Notes: generated by a model not told the origin, from the letters alone. A stretch of DNA of 64,000 nucleotides from CAIWHR01 sp963709525 (GCA_963709525.1 CAVPXB010000024.1:1-64000); one strand, 5' to 3'; positions 44,686 through 55,818 are shown, counted from the stretch's first letter. Made by a program: numbers and translations.

Positions 44686-47169
44686 TCACAAGCGCCAGCG
44701 CCACGCCACCGCTGCCACAGCGTAAAGCAGGACCGCGAGCACGATCACCGCGCTGAACCCGAGGTGGATGGCGAGCACCGTGGCGACCACCGCCGCGATC
44801 ACGGACGCGCAGGCGTTGATGCCCCACGCCCAGGGAACAAGCGCGTCGTCACGGGTGGCGAGGCGGGCGAGCCCCAACGGAAACGGCATGCCCATCGCGA
44901 ACGCGAGGGGTGCGATCAGCGCAACGGAGATCGCGATCCGCGCGAGATCCGGCAGCGGCATCAGCAGCCGAAATATCGCCGGCAGCGCGAGCAGATAGAT
45001 GAGCGCAATCCCGGCGATGGCGGCGGCCAGCCACGCCAGCGGATGGCGCGCCCGGCGATTTCCCTCCGCGGCAATGCGCGGTGAATAACGGCTTCCCAGC
45101 CCCGCGAACGCCAGGAACGCGCAGAGGACGACCGCCACCGCGTAGAGCGGATGCGCGAGGAACAGGATGAACTTCTGGATGAATGCGATTTCGACGAACA
45201 TGAACGCGAAGCCGAGCGCCGCGAAGTAAAGCGCGATGCGCGCGCGCGGCGGCCCGCCCGGCCGGTCGTCGGCAACCCCGCGCCCGCCGATCCACAGCGG
45301 CAGCACGATCAGCAACAGGCCCGCGCCGAGTGCCTGCAGCAGCGTGGCGATCAGCACCGGATAGCCCCATTCGAGCAGCGGCAGCCCGCCCTGTTCCTTC
45401 AGCGCAAAGAACTCCGGCAGCGTGCGCCAGCGGAAGAAGTGGAAGAAGTGGGGCCGGTCATCGGTCGCGGGCGCGATCGCGAACTTGTAGCGCTCGACGA
45501 ACGCGTCCCGCTCCGGCCCGAGCAGCGCGACCGCACCGTCGTGGAACCAGGAGGTGTCGAGCACGTTGTAGCGGTTGGCCTGCCCGGGCTGGATTCCCGG
45601 GTAGAAGTCGGCATCGAACGAACGCGTCCGAGAGAACGTTTCGAGCGTTGCGATTTCGGCCGGCGTGAACGCGCCGTTCTTGACCATCAGCGTCGCGGTC
45701 TTCCAGCTCCGGATCAGCGCCAGCTGGCGGCCGGGTTCGGCGACACCGCGCCGCTCGAGCGCCGCCGTCGCGGTGGCGAAGAGCTTCAGGACATCGCGCG
45801 GCGGCAGGTTGATCCAGCGTGTGATCGCCAGCACGCCGTCCGGCTCGAGGCGATCGAGGTAGGCGTCCAGTGCCTCGACCGTGTAGAGATAGCTCTCCGA
45901 CAGCGCATAGAGTCCCGCCGCCGACGCGCCGAACGCATCGAGCAGTGCGACCTCGATCAGGTCGAACCGCCCGCGATGCCGCACGACAAAGCCGCGCGCC
46001 TCGGCGATGTGGACGCGCGCGCCTGTCGCGCTATAGGGCCGGCCGGAGAAATCCGCGAACTCGCGCTCCACGAGATCGATCATCTGCGGGTTCAGTTCGA
46101 CCGCATCGACGCTGCGCGCGCCGAGCACGATCGCCTGCAGCACGTCGGCGCCGGTGCCCGCGCCCAGCACGAGCACGCGCGGATGGGCAAGCAGGTGATA
46201 GGGCAGCGCCGAGGTCAGGTAATCGAGGTATCCGAGCGGCTCCTGCCTCCCGTCGTAGCGAAGGAGCGCGCTCGGCCCGTCGCCGTCGACGAACACACCG
46301 AGCTGCGCGGGCGGCTCGGCCGGCGCGTTGAGGCTCAATCCGGGGGCGTGGCGGAACGGAACCTGCGGGCTTTCGACGACGGTGATCACGCCGAGCGGGC
46401 TCGACCGCTCGGCGACGACACGCGTACCGGCGATCTGCAGCGTCTGGCTCAGTTCCTTGTATTCGGAAGCGATGAGGCGCGTCCAGTCCGACGGAAGCGC
46501 GAACGGGAGCGCGACCGCGGCGCCGAACAGGCCCACGCCAATCGCGCGCGGCTTGACGCCGCAGCTCAGGGCGCCCACACCGGCCGCGGCGAGGCCGAGC
46601 GCACCGGTGAGCTTCAGCGCGTCGGTCGGCGCAAAAGCGTACAGCGCGGCCAGGATCGCGAGGCTGCCCGCACCGGCACCGAGGGTGTCGAAGCTGTAGA
46701 TCCGGTGCGACTGCTCGCCGAACCGGGTGAAAGTGATGCAAAGCGCGATGGCTGCGCAGAAGAACGGAACGAAGAGCAGCGCGTAGACGACCAGCAGTCG
46801 CAACGGCTGCCGGGGATCCCACAGCATTTCGAGCGGGTTGAACGCGACCTGCTGCGCCAGCGCGAAGCCCGTCACGGCGAACACGCCGAAGGCGGCCGTC
46901 GCAGCGACGAAGACGGGTGCGTAGCGTGCGAGCAGCGCCTGCCGCGCGAGTGCGACGAGCGTTCCCGCCGCGCCGTAGGCCAGCAACGCCACACTGATCA
47001 TCATGTAGGCGAAGTGATGCCACTGGATGATCGAGAAGAGGCGCATCAGCAGGATCTCGTAGCCGAGCGCGGCCGCGGACAGCAGCGCGATGGCGACGAG
47101 CGGTGGTCCGGGGCCGCGCTCGGATGTGCGCTCGCCTGCGGTTGCGGCGGCGGGTACGGCGGACGCCAT
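44686..47169 (-). CDS. Membrane-embedded spermidine synthase-like (SAM-dependent) protein
   Basis: An 827-residue protein with three parts: about seven N-terminal helices (residues ~25-240, e.g. LVAIALLSAAALGYEILLMR), a central Rossmann SAM/aminopropyltransferase-like domain (~340-560, motif V-L-V-L-G-A-G-T-G-A-D and A-V-E-L-N-P-Q-M), and about six C-terminal helices (from ~585). It resembles the polyamine synthase or SpeE-like domains fused to MFS-like membrane segments seen in many proteobacteria, whose reaction is unknown. The conserved Asp after the acceptor pocket is replaced by I-E-V-A-L-L-D-A-F. The adjacent exported PIMT gene ends 19 bp upstream, so the two may be co-transcribed. Confidence 0.78.
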   Translation of the reverse strand: MASAVPAAATAGERTSERGPGPPLVAIALLSAAALGYEILLMRLFSIIQWHHFAYMMISVALLAYGAAGTLVALARQALLARYAPVFVAATAAFGVFAVTGFALAQQVAFNPLEMLWDPRQPLRLLVVYALLFVPFFCAAIALCITFTRFGEQSHRIYSFDTLGAGAGSLAILAALYAFAPTDALKLTGALGLAAAGVGALSCGVKPRAIGVGLFGAAVALPFALPSDWTRLIASEYKELSQTLQIAGTRVVAERSSPLGVITVVESPQVPFRHAPGLSLNAPAEPPAQLGVFVDGDGPSALLRYDGRQEPLGYLDYLTSALPYHLLAHPRVLVLGAGTGADVLQAIVLGARSVDAVELNPQMIDLVEREFADFSGRPYSATGARVHIAEARGFVVRHRGRFDLIEVALLDAFGASAAGLYALSESYLYTVEALDAYLDRLEPDGVLAITRWINLPPRDVLKLFATATAALERRGVAEPGRQLALIRSWKTATLMVKNGAFTPAEIATLETFSRTRSFDADFYPGIQPGQANRYNVLDTSWFHDGAVALLGPERDAFVERYKFAIAPATDDRPHFFHFFRWRTLPEFFALKEQGGLPLLEWGYPVLIATLLQALGAGLLLIVLPLWIGGRGVADDRPGGPPRARIALYFAALGFAFMFVEIAFIQKFILFLAHPLYAVAVVLCAFLAFAGLGSRYSPRIAAEGNRRARHPLAWLAAAIAGIALIYLLALPAIFRLLMPLPDLARIAISVALIAPLAFAMGMPFPLGLARLATRDDALVPWAWGINACASVIAAVVATVLAIHLGFSAVIVLAVLLYAVAAVAWRWRL

Positions 47170-47187
47170 CGCTGCGCTCCGGGGTGG

Positions 47188-47933
47188 TCAGTGCTTTCCG
47201 GTCAGCGGCACGAAGGCGACCGGCAGCATCTGCCGGGTCCGGACTGTCCCGTCGTCGCGCTTTTCCACGAGCATCAGCTGCTGGGCGAGAAACGGCGGGC
47301 CGACGGGGATCACCATTCGGCCGCCTGCCTTCAGTTGCCGCACCAGCGGCGGCGGGACGTGGCTTGCCGCGGCGGTGACCATGATCGCATCGAAGGGGCC
47401 GCATTCCTCCCATCCGTGATAGCCGTCACCGACCCGGGTGCGCACGTTGGCGTAGCCCAGCGCGCGCAGGCGCTCGGCCGCCTCGCGGGCGAGCGGCTCG
47501 ACGATCTCGATGCGTGCACACCGTCGTGCGCGAGTTCCGCGAGGATCGCTGCCTGATAGCCGGAGCCGGTGCCGATCTCGAGCACGACATGGTGCGGCTC
47601 GAGGTTCATGAGGTCGGTCATCAGCGCGACGATGTACGGCTGCGAGATCGTCTGACCGTACCCGATCGGCAGCGGGCGGTTGCGGTAGGCGGAGCGCAGC
47701 TCTCCGGCCGGCACGAAGCGATGACGGGGAACGGCGCCGAGCACCGCCATCACCCGCGGATCGAACGCCGGGCGGCCTGTTTCGGCGGACGTCGTGCGCG
47801 CGAGCGCCGCGATGTCCTCCATCAGTTCCTTGCGCTGGGCCGCGTACTCCTCCGCCGCGAACGCCGCCGGCACGGCGAATGCCAGGAGCGCCGGGACGAA
47901 CAGGAGACGAACGAGGTTGCGCAACGGACGCAT
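47188..47933 (-). CDS. pcm: Protein-L-isoaspartate O-methyltransferase with signal peptide, one frameshift
   Basis: PIMT-family SAM methyltransferase, ~248 residues. Unlike cytosolic Pcm it has an export signal: MRPLRNLVRLLFVPALLAFA-VPAAFAAEE. The catalytic domain shows VPRHRFVPAGELRSAYRNRP-LPIGYGQTISQPYIVALMTD (substrate loop), then motif I V-L-E-I-G-T-G-S-G-Y-Q-A. After a break near 47520 come RVGDGYHGWEECGPFDAIMV and KAGGRMVIPVGPP. It repairs isoaspartyl residues; the leader implies a periplasmic role, although SAM supply there is puzzling. The single base change at H-D-G-V-H-A is probably a sequencing error. It lies directly before the membrane spermidine-synthase-like gene. Confidence 0.85.
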
Positions 47934-48243
47934 CGGCCCTATCCCGCGGCCGCTGCGAACGCGGGCCGCATCGAACTGATGATAGGCCTGGTCGCGGTGT
48001 GGGGCAATGCAACGGGCGGTCGGAATCGGGGGCGCTTCGCGCTGTGGGTGGCGAATTCGTAGTCAGGCTGAGATCGGTGTCTGGAACAGCCCGCGGCAGT
48101 GCTGCCGCCAAGCGTAGCCCTTGAGCGCAGCAGCAGCGGGGGAGGGCGCTCCGGCGCGTTGTGCGGGCGTGGTGCCAGCGAGCGAGCGGTGCACGCGATG
48201 CGCGTTGCAATCCGGCCCAGCGATCGCCGCGACGTCTTCCACG
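47934..48243. other. Intergenic region with a repeat copy, no gene
   Basis: About 310 bp between two minus-strand genes. It contains the ~52-bp repeat at 48043-48094; otherwise nothing is recognised. Confidence 0.45.
48043..48094 (+). repeat. ~52-bp intergenic repeat, copy B
   Basis: It starts TGTGGGTGGCGAATTCGTA, identical for 19 bp to the minus strand of 5134-5152 (upstream of a transposase remnant). It aligns over 52 bp without gaps to 24428-24479, sharing GTCTGGAACAGCCCGC at the end. Confidence 0.5.
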
Positions 48244-49632
48244 CTATTGCACAGCTTGCCCCCACAGCGTTTCCATCACATCGCGAAAACGATCGGAAAT
48301 CTCCTGCTGCCGGGCATGCCGGCCATCCTTCAGGACGGCTTGTCCGGCAACCAGCACTTCGCGCAACGCCGGGTCGCCGCCGGCAAAGACCAGAGCATCA
48401 AGGCGATGCGATGCGGGCACGCCCAGCAGCGCCGGGCTGCCTGCGTCGAGCACCAGCGCATCCGCCCGTGCGCCACTGACGATGCCCCAGCTCGTCAGGC
48501 CCGCGCTGCCGGCACCCGCGTTCAGTGCGGTGTCGAACAGGCGTGCGGCAGTGGCACTGTGCCCTTGAGCCGGCGCGGCGGCCACGTTGCGCCGGCGGCG
48601 GGCGAGACGCTGGCCGTATTCCAGCCAGCGCAATTCTTCGGGCCAGTTGCGGCAGACCTGGCTGTCGGAGCCTATGGCCATGGGCACCCTCGCACTCAGC
48701 CAGGCATTCAGATCGGTCAGGCCGTCGCCCAGGTTCGCTTCGGTGCTGGGGCTGATCACGATGGATGCGCTGCTCTCGGCGACCGCTTCGATTTCGGCGG
48801 CGGTCGCATGCGTGGCATGCACCAGTTGCCAGCGCGCGTCGGGGCGCAACTCGCGGCACATCCATTCGATGGGCCGTGCGCCCGTGGCGGCGACGCAGTC
48901 ATCGACCTCGCGCTTTTGCTCGGCGACGTGGATGTGGATGGGCAGGTCTTGCCCCGCCACCCGCGCGAGCAGGTCGGCCATCGACGCCGCGCCGGCGGCG
49001 CGCAGCGAATGGATGGCGATGCCGGCATTGAGCAGCGGGCGCTCTGAGGCCTGCACCGTCTGGAAGAGTCGATGCACGAGCGCCGGTGTGCTGGCGAAGC
49101 GCCGCTGATCGGCGTGCAGGGCCGGCTGCGCGAAGCCGGCGCGCTCGTAGAGCACCGGCAGCAGCGTGAGGCCGATGCCGGCCTCGCCGGCGGCGTCGGC
49201 CAGTGCCCAGCACATCGTGGCCGGGTCGGCATAGGCCTCGCCGGCTCTGTCGTGGTGCAGGTAATGGAACTCGCAGACCTGCGTATAGCCGCCGCGCAGC
49301 AGCTCCACATACAGTTGCGCGGCCACCGCCCGCATCTGCTCGGGTGTGATGCGCAGCGCCACGCGGTACATGCGCTCGCGCCAGGACCAGAAGTCGTCGG
49401 CCTCGGTTTCGCGGCGCTCGGAGAGGCCGGCAAAGGCGCGCTGGAAGGCATGGCTGTGCGCATCGACCAGGCTCGGCAGGACCGGACCGGCCAGGCGCCG
49501 CGCGGCGGGCGGCGTGGCGACGCCAGCGGTGACGGTGCCCCAGCAGCCTTGGCGGTCCACTTCAAGCAGCACGGATTCCTGCCAGCGGCCGGCGATCCAG
49601 GCGCGCTCTGCCCACAACAGGTGTTCAGACAT
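48244..49632 (-). CDS. hutF: Formimidoylglutamate deiminase
   Basis: Amidohydrolase-superfamily enzyme of 462 residues that converts N-formimino-L-glutamate to N-formyl-L-glutamate plus ammonia, step 4 of the five-step histidine pathway. The metal-binding start is DAHSHAFQRAFAGLSERRET; later come GGYTQVCEFHYLHHD, PIHIHVAEQKREVDDC (metal His), LVHATHATAAEIEAVA, STEANLGDGLTDLNAWLS and the metal Asp in A-I-G-S-D-S-Q-V-C-R-N-W. These are HutF-specific, as opposed to HutI or guanine deaminase. It is fourth in the minus-strand hutC-D-I-F order, 132 bp after hutI. Its product needs HutG, which is not in this cluster. Confidence 0.95.
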   Translation of the reverse strand: MSEHLLWAERAWIAGRWQESVLLEVDRQGCWGTVTAGVATPPAARRLAGPVLPSLVDAHSHAFQRAFAGLSERRETEADDFWSWRERMYRVALRITPEQMRAVAAQLYVELLRGGYTQVCEFHYLHHDRAGEAYADPATMCWALADAAGEAGIGLTLLPVLYERAGFAQPALHADQRRFASTPALVHRLFQTVQASERPLLNAGIAIHSLRAAGAASMADLLARVAGQDLPIHIHVAEQKREVDDCVAATGARPIEWMCRELRPDARWQLVHATHATAAEIEAVAESSASIVISPSTEANLGDGLTDLNAWLSARVPMAIGSDSQVCRNWPEELRWLEYGQRLARRRRNVAAAPAQGHSATAARLFDTALNAGAGSAGLTSWGIVSGARADALVLDAGSPALLGVPASHRLDALVFAGGDPALREVLVAGQAVLKDGRHARQQEISDRFRDVMETLWGQAVQ

Positions 49633-49764
49633 GCGACCACCCGGATGAAGCGCGATTGTGATTGCGGCACCTGCGCCGGCGCGTCGCGCAGCGCAGGCGC
49701 GCAGCGGTTGGAATCAGCGTGCCGACATGCGGCAGGCTGACCCGCAACGGGCGCTCGCCCGGGC

Positions 49765-51004
49765 TCAGGTCGAAGACGGATTCAGCCATGGAGTGCGCTC
49801 CACGCCGCCGTTCACGACGCGGCGGCACGGGTTGTGGCCGAACCAGTAGGCCAGTTCATTCGGGTGCCCCAGATCCCAGATTGCGAAGTCGGCGCGCTGT
49901 CCGGCGCACAGGCGGCCGCGGTCGGCGAGGCCGAGGGCGCGCGCGCCATTCACCGTCACCGCGCGCAGTGCTTCCAGCGGCGTCATGCGAAACAAGGTGC
50001 AGGCCATGCTCAGCATCAGGAGCAGCGAGAGCGTGGGCGAACTGCCGGGATTGTGGTCGCTGGCCAGCGCGATCGGCACGCCATGGGCGCGCAATTGCGC
50101 CAGCGGGGGCAACTGCGTTTCGCGCAGAAAGTAGTAGGCACCGGGCAGGAGCACAGCCACGCTGCCGGCCGCGCGCATGGCGCGTATGCCAACTTCGCTC
50201 AAGTATTCCAGATGATCGCAGGACAGGGCGCCGAACTCGGCGGCGAGCGCCGCACCGCCCTGGTCGCTGAGTTGCTCGGCGTGCAGTTTCACCGGCAGGC
50301 GCAGCGCGCGCGCGGCCTCGAACACGCGCCGGGTTTGCGCCGGCGTGAAGCCGATGTCTTCACAGAAGACGTCGACGGCATCCACCAGCCCTTGCGCGCG
50401 GAGTTGCGGCAGCCAGGCGCAGACCTCGGCGATGTAGGCATCGCTGCGCCCGTCGAATTCGGGCGGCAGGGCGTGGGCGGCGAGACAAGTCGCGCGCACG
50501 GTGACAGGCAACTCGGCGCCGAGCCGGCGCGCCAGCGTCAGGCAGCGGGTCTCGTGGTGAAGGCTGAGGCCGTAGCCGGACTTGATCTCCAGCGTGGTCA
50601 CGCCTTCGGCCATCAGCGCCTGCGCACGGCGCCGCGCTGCCGCGAGCAGGGCTTCGTCGCCGGCGGCGCGGGTGGCCGCGACGGTGGCGCGGATGCCTCC
50701 GCCGGCACGGGCGATCTCTTCGTAGCTCGCGCCTTGCAGGCGCAGCTCGAACTCCGTGGCGCGCTGGCCGCCATAGATCAGGTGGGTGTGGCAATCGACG
50801 AGGCCCGGCGTGACCAGGGCGCCGCCCAGGTCGTGCGTGTCGACCACCTGGCTTGCCAGGGCCTCTGGCAAATCGGACTGCGGGCCGACCCAGGCCAGCC
50901 TGTCGTCCTCGACCAGCAGCGCGCCTTCGTCGACCAGGCCCCAGGACGATTTCTGGGCCAGGGTCGCCAACGCGCGCGTTGCGCCACAAAGTCATCTTGC
51001 CCAT
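49765..51004 (-). CDS. hutI: Imidazolonepropionase, frameshift near the start
   Basis: Zn-dependent amidohydrolase (~412 residues) that opens 4-imidazolone-5-propanoate to formiminoglutamate. It has D-C-H-T-H-L-I-Y-G-G (metal His pair), YEEIARAGGGIRATVAATRA, TLEIKSGYGLSLHHETRC, DVFCEDIGFTPAQTRRVFEA, LPVKLHAEQLSDQGGAALA, CDHLEYLS and IALASDHNPGSSPTLSLLLM. The usual start (ATG 51004, MGKMTLWRNARV) is one base out of frame with the body. An extra T near 50973 (GCGCGCGTTGGCG) separates N-A-R-V from A-T-L-A-Q-K. Without correction the body could begin only at a TTG at 50970. It lies 10 bp after hutD. Confidence 0.92.
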
Positions 51005-51014
51005 GGCAGCAATC

Positions 51015-51600
51015 CTAATGCCTATCCGCGCTGGCGGGCGTGAAGCCGAGCCACCAGGCCGTGCCTGCGGGTTCGATGCCGTCAGGCTCGAAGCGCCACG
51101 CGCCGGCACTTTCGGAAGCGGCCCAGAGTAGGGTGTTGGCGGCCACAGCGCGTGTCTGCATGCCGTTGCTCCACTGCCCCGGCACGGTGGTGTACAGGCC
51201 ACGCTGCGCGAAGGGCTCGTTCCAGGCTTCTTCCCGGTGAGCGCGGCGCATTGTCGCCGCGCCGTGGCGCAGCATGAGGTTCAGGTCCTGGGTCGGGCCG
51301 GCGATCAAGCGGCAATCCGGCGCGTCGCCGCCATCGAAATGCAGCGCTGCATCGCCCGCCTTCAACTCGTGGTTCGTGGTCGCGAAGTGACAACACGACA
51401 CCGTTGCCCCGCAATACGGCAAACCAGCGCTGCACCCGCGGGAAGGCAGAGAACGGGCCGTGGGCGTCGACGTCCGCGCGGCTGATGCGCAGCTGCCAGT
51501 CGCCGGTCGCGGGCCAGACGAGCAGCTCCCGCGTCCGGCCGCCGCCATTGCGCCAGGGCTGCGCTGCGACCGATTCGGCATCGATCAGCGAGTAGCTCAC
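51015..51600 (-). CDS. hutD: HutD family protein, one frameshift
   Basis: Cupin-fold HutD protein, ~194 residues, encoded in many hut operons; it is thought to limit hut induction, and its exact role is unsettled. The first part VSYSLIDAESVAAQPWRNGG-GRTRELLVWP is the HutD hallmark (P-W-x-N-G-G-G-x-T-R-E). After a break near 51388 the frame continues HELKAGDAALHFDGGDAPDC-RLIAGPTQDLNLMLR, also typical. The GTG start overlaps the hutC stop (GTGA), which fixes it. A single indel, probably an error, splits the frame. Confidence 0.88.
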
Positions 51601-52355
51601 GGCTTGAAATGCCCCTCGATGCGATAGCGCAAACCGGGGTGAACCAGTCGGGCCGTCGTGATCGGGATGTCGCGATTCACGGTGCGCCTGACGATGATCA
51701 GACAGGGCTCCTGCACGGTGATGCCCAGCAGTCGCGCTTCCTGCGCGCTTGGCCTGCCGGCTTCGATGGAGTATTGCGCCTCCCACAGCGGCGCGACCTG
51801 CAGCAGGTAATGGGTGGGTGTGATTTGCGTGAAGTCGGCCTTGAGGTAGTCGGGAGCGCTTTCCGGATTCACGTAGCGATCTTCGCATTGCAGCGGCACA
51901 TCGTTCTCGAAATGAACGATCAGCGTGTGAAACACGGGTGCGCCCGTGGCCAGCCCCAACTGAGCCCCCATCGCCGGGCGTGTCTTCTCCCGCCGGGCCA
52001 GATGCACCACCGCGTGATGCCTGTGCCCGCGCGCGGTGATCTCCTCATGCAGATCGCGGATGGTGAGCCGGGATGAAACCCGGAACAGATGCGCGGCATA
52101 GGTGCCCATGCCCTGCACGCGCGTCAGCAGCCCCTCGGCCTGCAGTTCGCGCAAGGCACGGGTGACGGTCATGCGGCTGACGCCGAACCGGGCCACCAGT
52201 TCGGACTCGGACGGCATCAGCGTGCCCGGCAGCCAACGGCCGACGGAAAGCCCCTGCTTGAGGAAGTCCTTGATCTTCGCGTAGGGCGCCTTGGCCGGCG
52301 CCAGGACTGCCGCCGCCGTGACCGACGTGAGTGTTGCGTGGGCTACGGAAGCCAT
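51597..52355 (-). CDS. hutC: Histidine utilization repressor, GntR/HutC family
   Basis: A 252-residue GntR-family repressor. The winged helix occupies residues ~24-90: APYAKIKDFLKQGLSVGRWL then P-G-T-L-M-P-S-E-S-E-L-V-A-R-F-G-V-S-R-M-T-V-T-R-A-L. The UTRA effector domain follows (FRVSSRLTIRDLHEEITARG, HALIVHFENDVPLQCEDRYV-type, PTHYLLQVAPLWEAQYSIEA). HutC proteins release the hut promoter on binding urocanate. Its ATG lies 10 bp from the palindromic operator at 52366-52393, so autoregulation plus control of hutU-hutH is expected. No good SD precedes the ATG. Confidence 0.94.
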   Translation of the reverse strand: MASVAHATLTSVTAAAVLAPAKAPYAKIKDFLKQGLSVGRWLPGTLMPSESELVARFGVSRMTVTRALRELQAEGLLTRVQGMGTYAAHLFRVSSRLTIRDLHEEITARGHRHHAVVHLARREKTRPAMGAQLGLATGAPVFHTLIVHFENDVPLQCEDRYVNPESAPDYLKADFTQITPTHYLLQVAPLWEAQYSIEAGRPSAQEARLLGITVQEPCLIIVRRTVNRDIPITTARLVHPGLRYRIEGHFKP

Positions 52356-52365
52356 GCGAAAAATC

Positions 52366-52393
52366 TACTTGACTATCCTTGTCTAGTCAAGTA
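52366..52393. promoter_or_regulatory. Candidate HutC operator between hutC and hutU
   Basis: Perfect inverted repeat TACTTGACTA-N8-TAGTCAAGTA, with the internal half-sites CTTG...CAAG that resemble known HutC sites. It sits 10 bp before hutC and 55 bp before hutU, in the 92-bp divergent gap, so one bound dimer could block both promoters. The palindrome is seen; the binding protein is inferred. Confidence 0.72.
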
Positions 52394-52447
52394 GAGTTTT
52401 CGGGAATCGGAATTTCCAACCGAAACAACTTACGGCCAGAGGCTGCC

Positions 52448-54151
<1,704 letters not shown>

Positions 54152-54152
54152 G

Positions 54153-55691
54153 GTGCTGATCCAACCCGGCCAGCTGACGCTCGATACTCTGCAGACGATT
54201 CATGCGGGCGTGACGAAGCTGAGCCTGGTGGAGTCGGCGCGCGCCGTCATTCGCGCCAGCCAGCAAGTTGTGCAGCGCGCGGCGGACGGCGACGCCCCGG
54301 TCTACGGCGTCAATACCGGCTTTGGCAAACTCGCCAATCAGCGCATCAGCCGCGCCGAGCTCGATACCCTGCAACTCAACCTGATCCGCTCGCACAGTGT
54401 CGGCGTCGGCGAGCCGCTGGCTCCCGCCGTGGTGCGCCTGATGCTGGCGCTCAAGGCGGCGAGCCTTGCGCGCGGCCATTCCGGCGTGCGCGAGGTGGTG
54501 GTCGACACATTGCTCGCCGTGCATAACGCCGGCCTGGTGCCCTACGTGCCCTCGCAGGGATCGGTGGGCGCCTCGGGCGATCTGGCGCCGCTGGCGCACA
54601 TGACCCTGGCCTTGATCGGCGAGGGTCAGATGCTGCAGGACGGCCGTGCCGTACCGGCCCTGGCGGCCATGACGCAGGCCGACATCGCGCCGCTCAAGCT
54701 CGGCGCCAAGGAAGGCCTGGCATTGATCAACGGCACGCAGACCTCGACGGCGCTGGCGCTGCACGCCTTGCTCGGCTTCGAGCCGGTGCTGGAGGCGGCG
54801 TTGGTGATCGGTGCCTTGACGGTGGACGCCGCGCGCGGCAGCGATGGCCCGTTCGACCCGCGCATCCACGCGCTACGGGGCCAGCCCGGCCAGATCGACG
54901 TGGCCCAGTACTACCGCGCGTTGCTGCGCGGCAGTGCAATTCGCAATTCGCACCTGGATGGCGATGACCGTGTGCAGGACCCCTATAGCCTGCGCTGCCA
55001 GCCCCAGGTCGTGGGCGCCTGCCTCGACCAATTGCGCCATTGCGCGCTGGTGCTGGTGCGCGAAGCCAACGCGGTGACCGACAATCCGCTGGTGTTCGCC
55101 GAAGACGGGATGATGATTTCGGGCGGCAATTTCCACGCCGAGCCGGTGGCTCTGGCGGCCGATGGCATGGCGCTGGCGATTGCCGAAGTCGGCGCCATCG
55201 CCGAACGCCGCATCGCGATGCTGATCGACAGCGGCGTGTCGCGCCTACCGCCTTTTCTGACCGCCGACGCAGGCCTCAACAGCGGCTTCATGATTGCCCA
55301 TGTCACCGCGGCGGCACTGGCCTCGGAAAACAAGTCGCTGGCCCATCCGGCCAGCGTCGACAGCCTGCCCACCAGCGCCAACCAGGAGGACCATGTCTCG
55401 ATGGCCACCTTCGCCGCGCGCCGCCTGCAGGCCATGATCGGCAATACCTCCTGCATCCTCGGGATCGAACTCCTGGCCGCAGCCCAGGGCATCGAATTCC
55501 TGCGCCCGCTGCAAAGCTCCAAGGCACTGGAGCAGGTGATCGCAGTGTTGCGCGAACAGACGCCGGCGATGACGCAGGATCGTTTTCTGGCGCCCGATAT
55601 CGAGCGCGCCACCGCCCTGGTGCGCAACGGCTCGCTATCGCGCATCTTCCGCACCCTGACCGATCTGCCCAAGCTCTGGACCCCCACCTGA
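54153..55691 (+). CDS. hutH: Histidine ammonia-lyase
   Basis: Histidase of 512 residues, the first enzyme of histidine breakdown (histidine to urocanate plus ammonia). The self-forming MIO cofactor triad is A140-S141-G142 in SQGSVGASGDLAPLAHM. Other blocks are VYGVNTGFGKLANQRI, LIRSHSVGVGEPL, EGLALINGTQTSTALALHAL, QDPYSLRCQPQVVGACLDQL, AVTDNPLVF and SANQEDHVSMATFAARRL-like TSANQEDHVSMA. The GTG start one base after the hutU stop indicates translational coupling. No insertion or break is seen. Confidence 0.97.
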   Translation: MLIQPGQLTLDTLQTIHAGVTKLSLVESARAVIRASQQVVQRAADGDAPVYGVNTGFGKLANQRISRAELDTLQLNLIRSHSVGVGEPLAPAVVRLMLALKAASLARGHSGVREVVVDTLLAVHNAGLVPYVPSQGSVGASGDLAPLAHMTLALIGEGQMLQDGRAVPALAAMTQADIAPLKLGAKEGLALINGTQTSTALALHALLGFEPVLEAALVIGALTVDAARGSDGPFDPRIHALRGQPGQIDVAQYYRALLRGSAIRNSHLDGDDRVQDPYSLRCQPQVVGACLDQLRHCALVLVREANAVTDNPLVFAEDGMMISGGNFHAEPVALAADGMALAIAEVGAIAERRIAMLIDSGVSRLPPFLTADAGLNSGFMIAHVTAAALASENKSLAHPASVDSLPTSANQEDHVSMATFAARRLQAMIGNTSCILGIELLAAAQGIEFLRPLQSSKALEQVIAVLREQTPAMTQDRFLAPDIERATALVRNGSLSRIFRTLTDLPKLWTPT

Positions 55692-55771
55692 GCGGTCCCT
55701 TTTCAGCCCGCGGTCCACGCCGGCACGGCTGCTCCTTCCTCGAGCGGGTGGTTTCGAAGACGATATCGGTA

Positions 55772-55790
55772 TAGGATGTCATACATCCTA
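55772..55790. promoter_or_regulatory. Candidate GntR/FadR-type operator before nagA
   Basis: Perfect inverted repeat TAGGATGT-CAT-ACATCCTA, 28 bp before the nagA start. It overlaps a possible -10 (TATAGG). Size and place suit an autogenous operator for the FadR-subfamily regulator encoded by the next gene. The palindrome is seen; the pairing with that regulator is inferred. Confidence 0.6.
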
Positions 55791-55818
55791 CAGGTAAACG
55801 TTGGAACGAAGGATGCAG

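Noticed and set aside
45151..47556. 801-codon plus-strand open frame
   Set aside because: Antisense shadow of the membrane spermidine-synthase-like gene and pcm.
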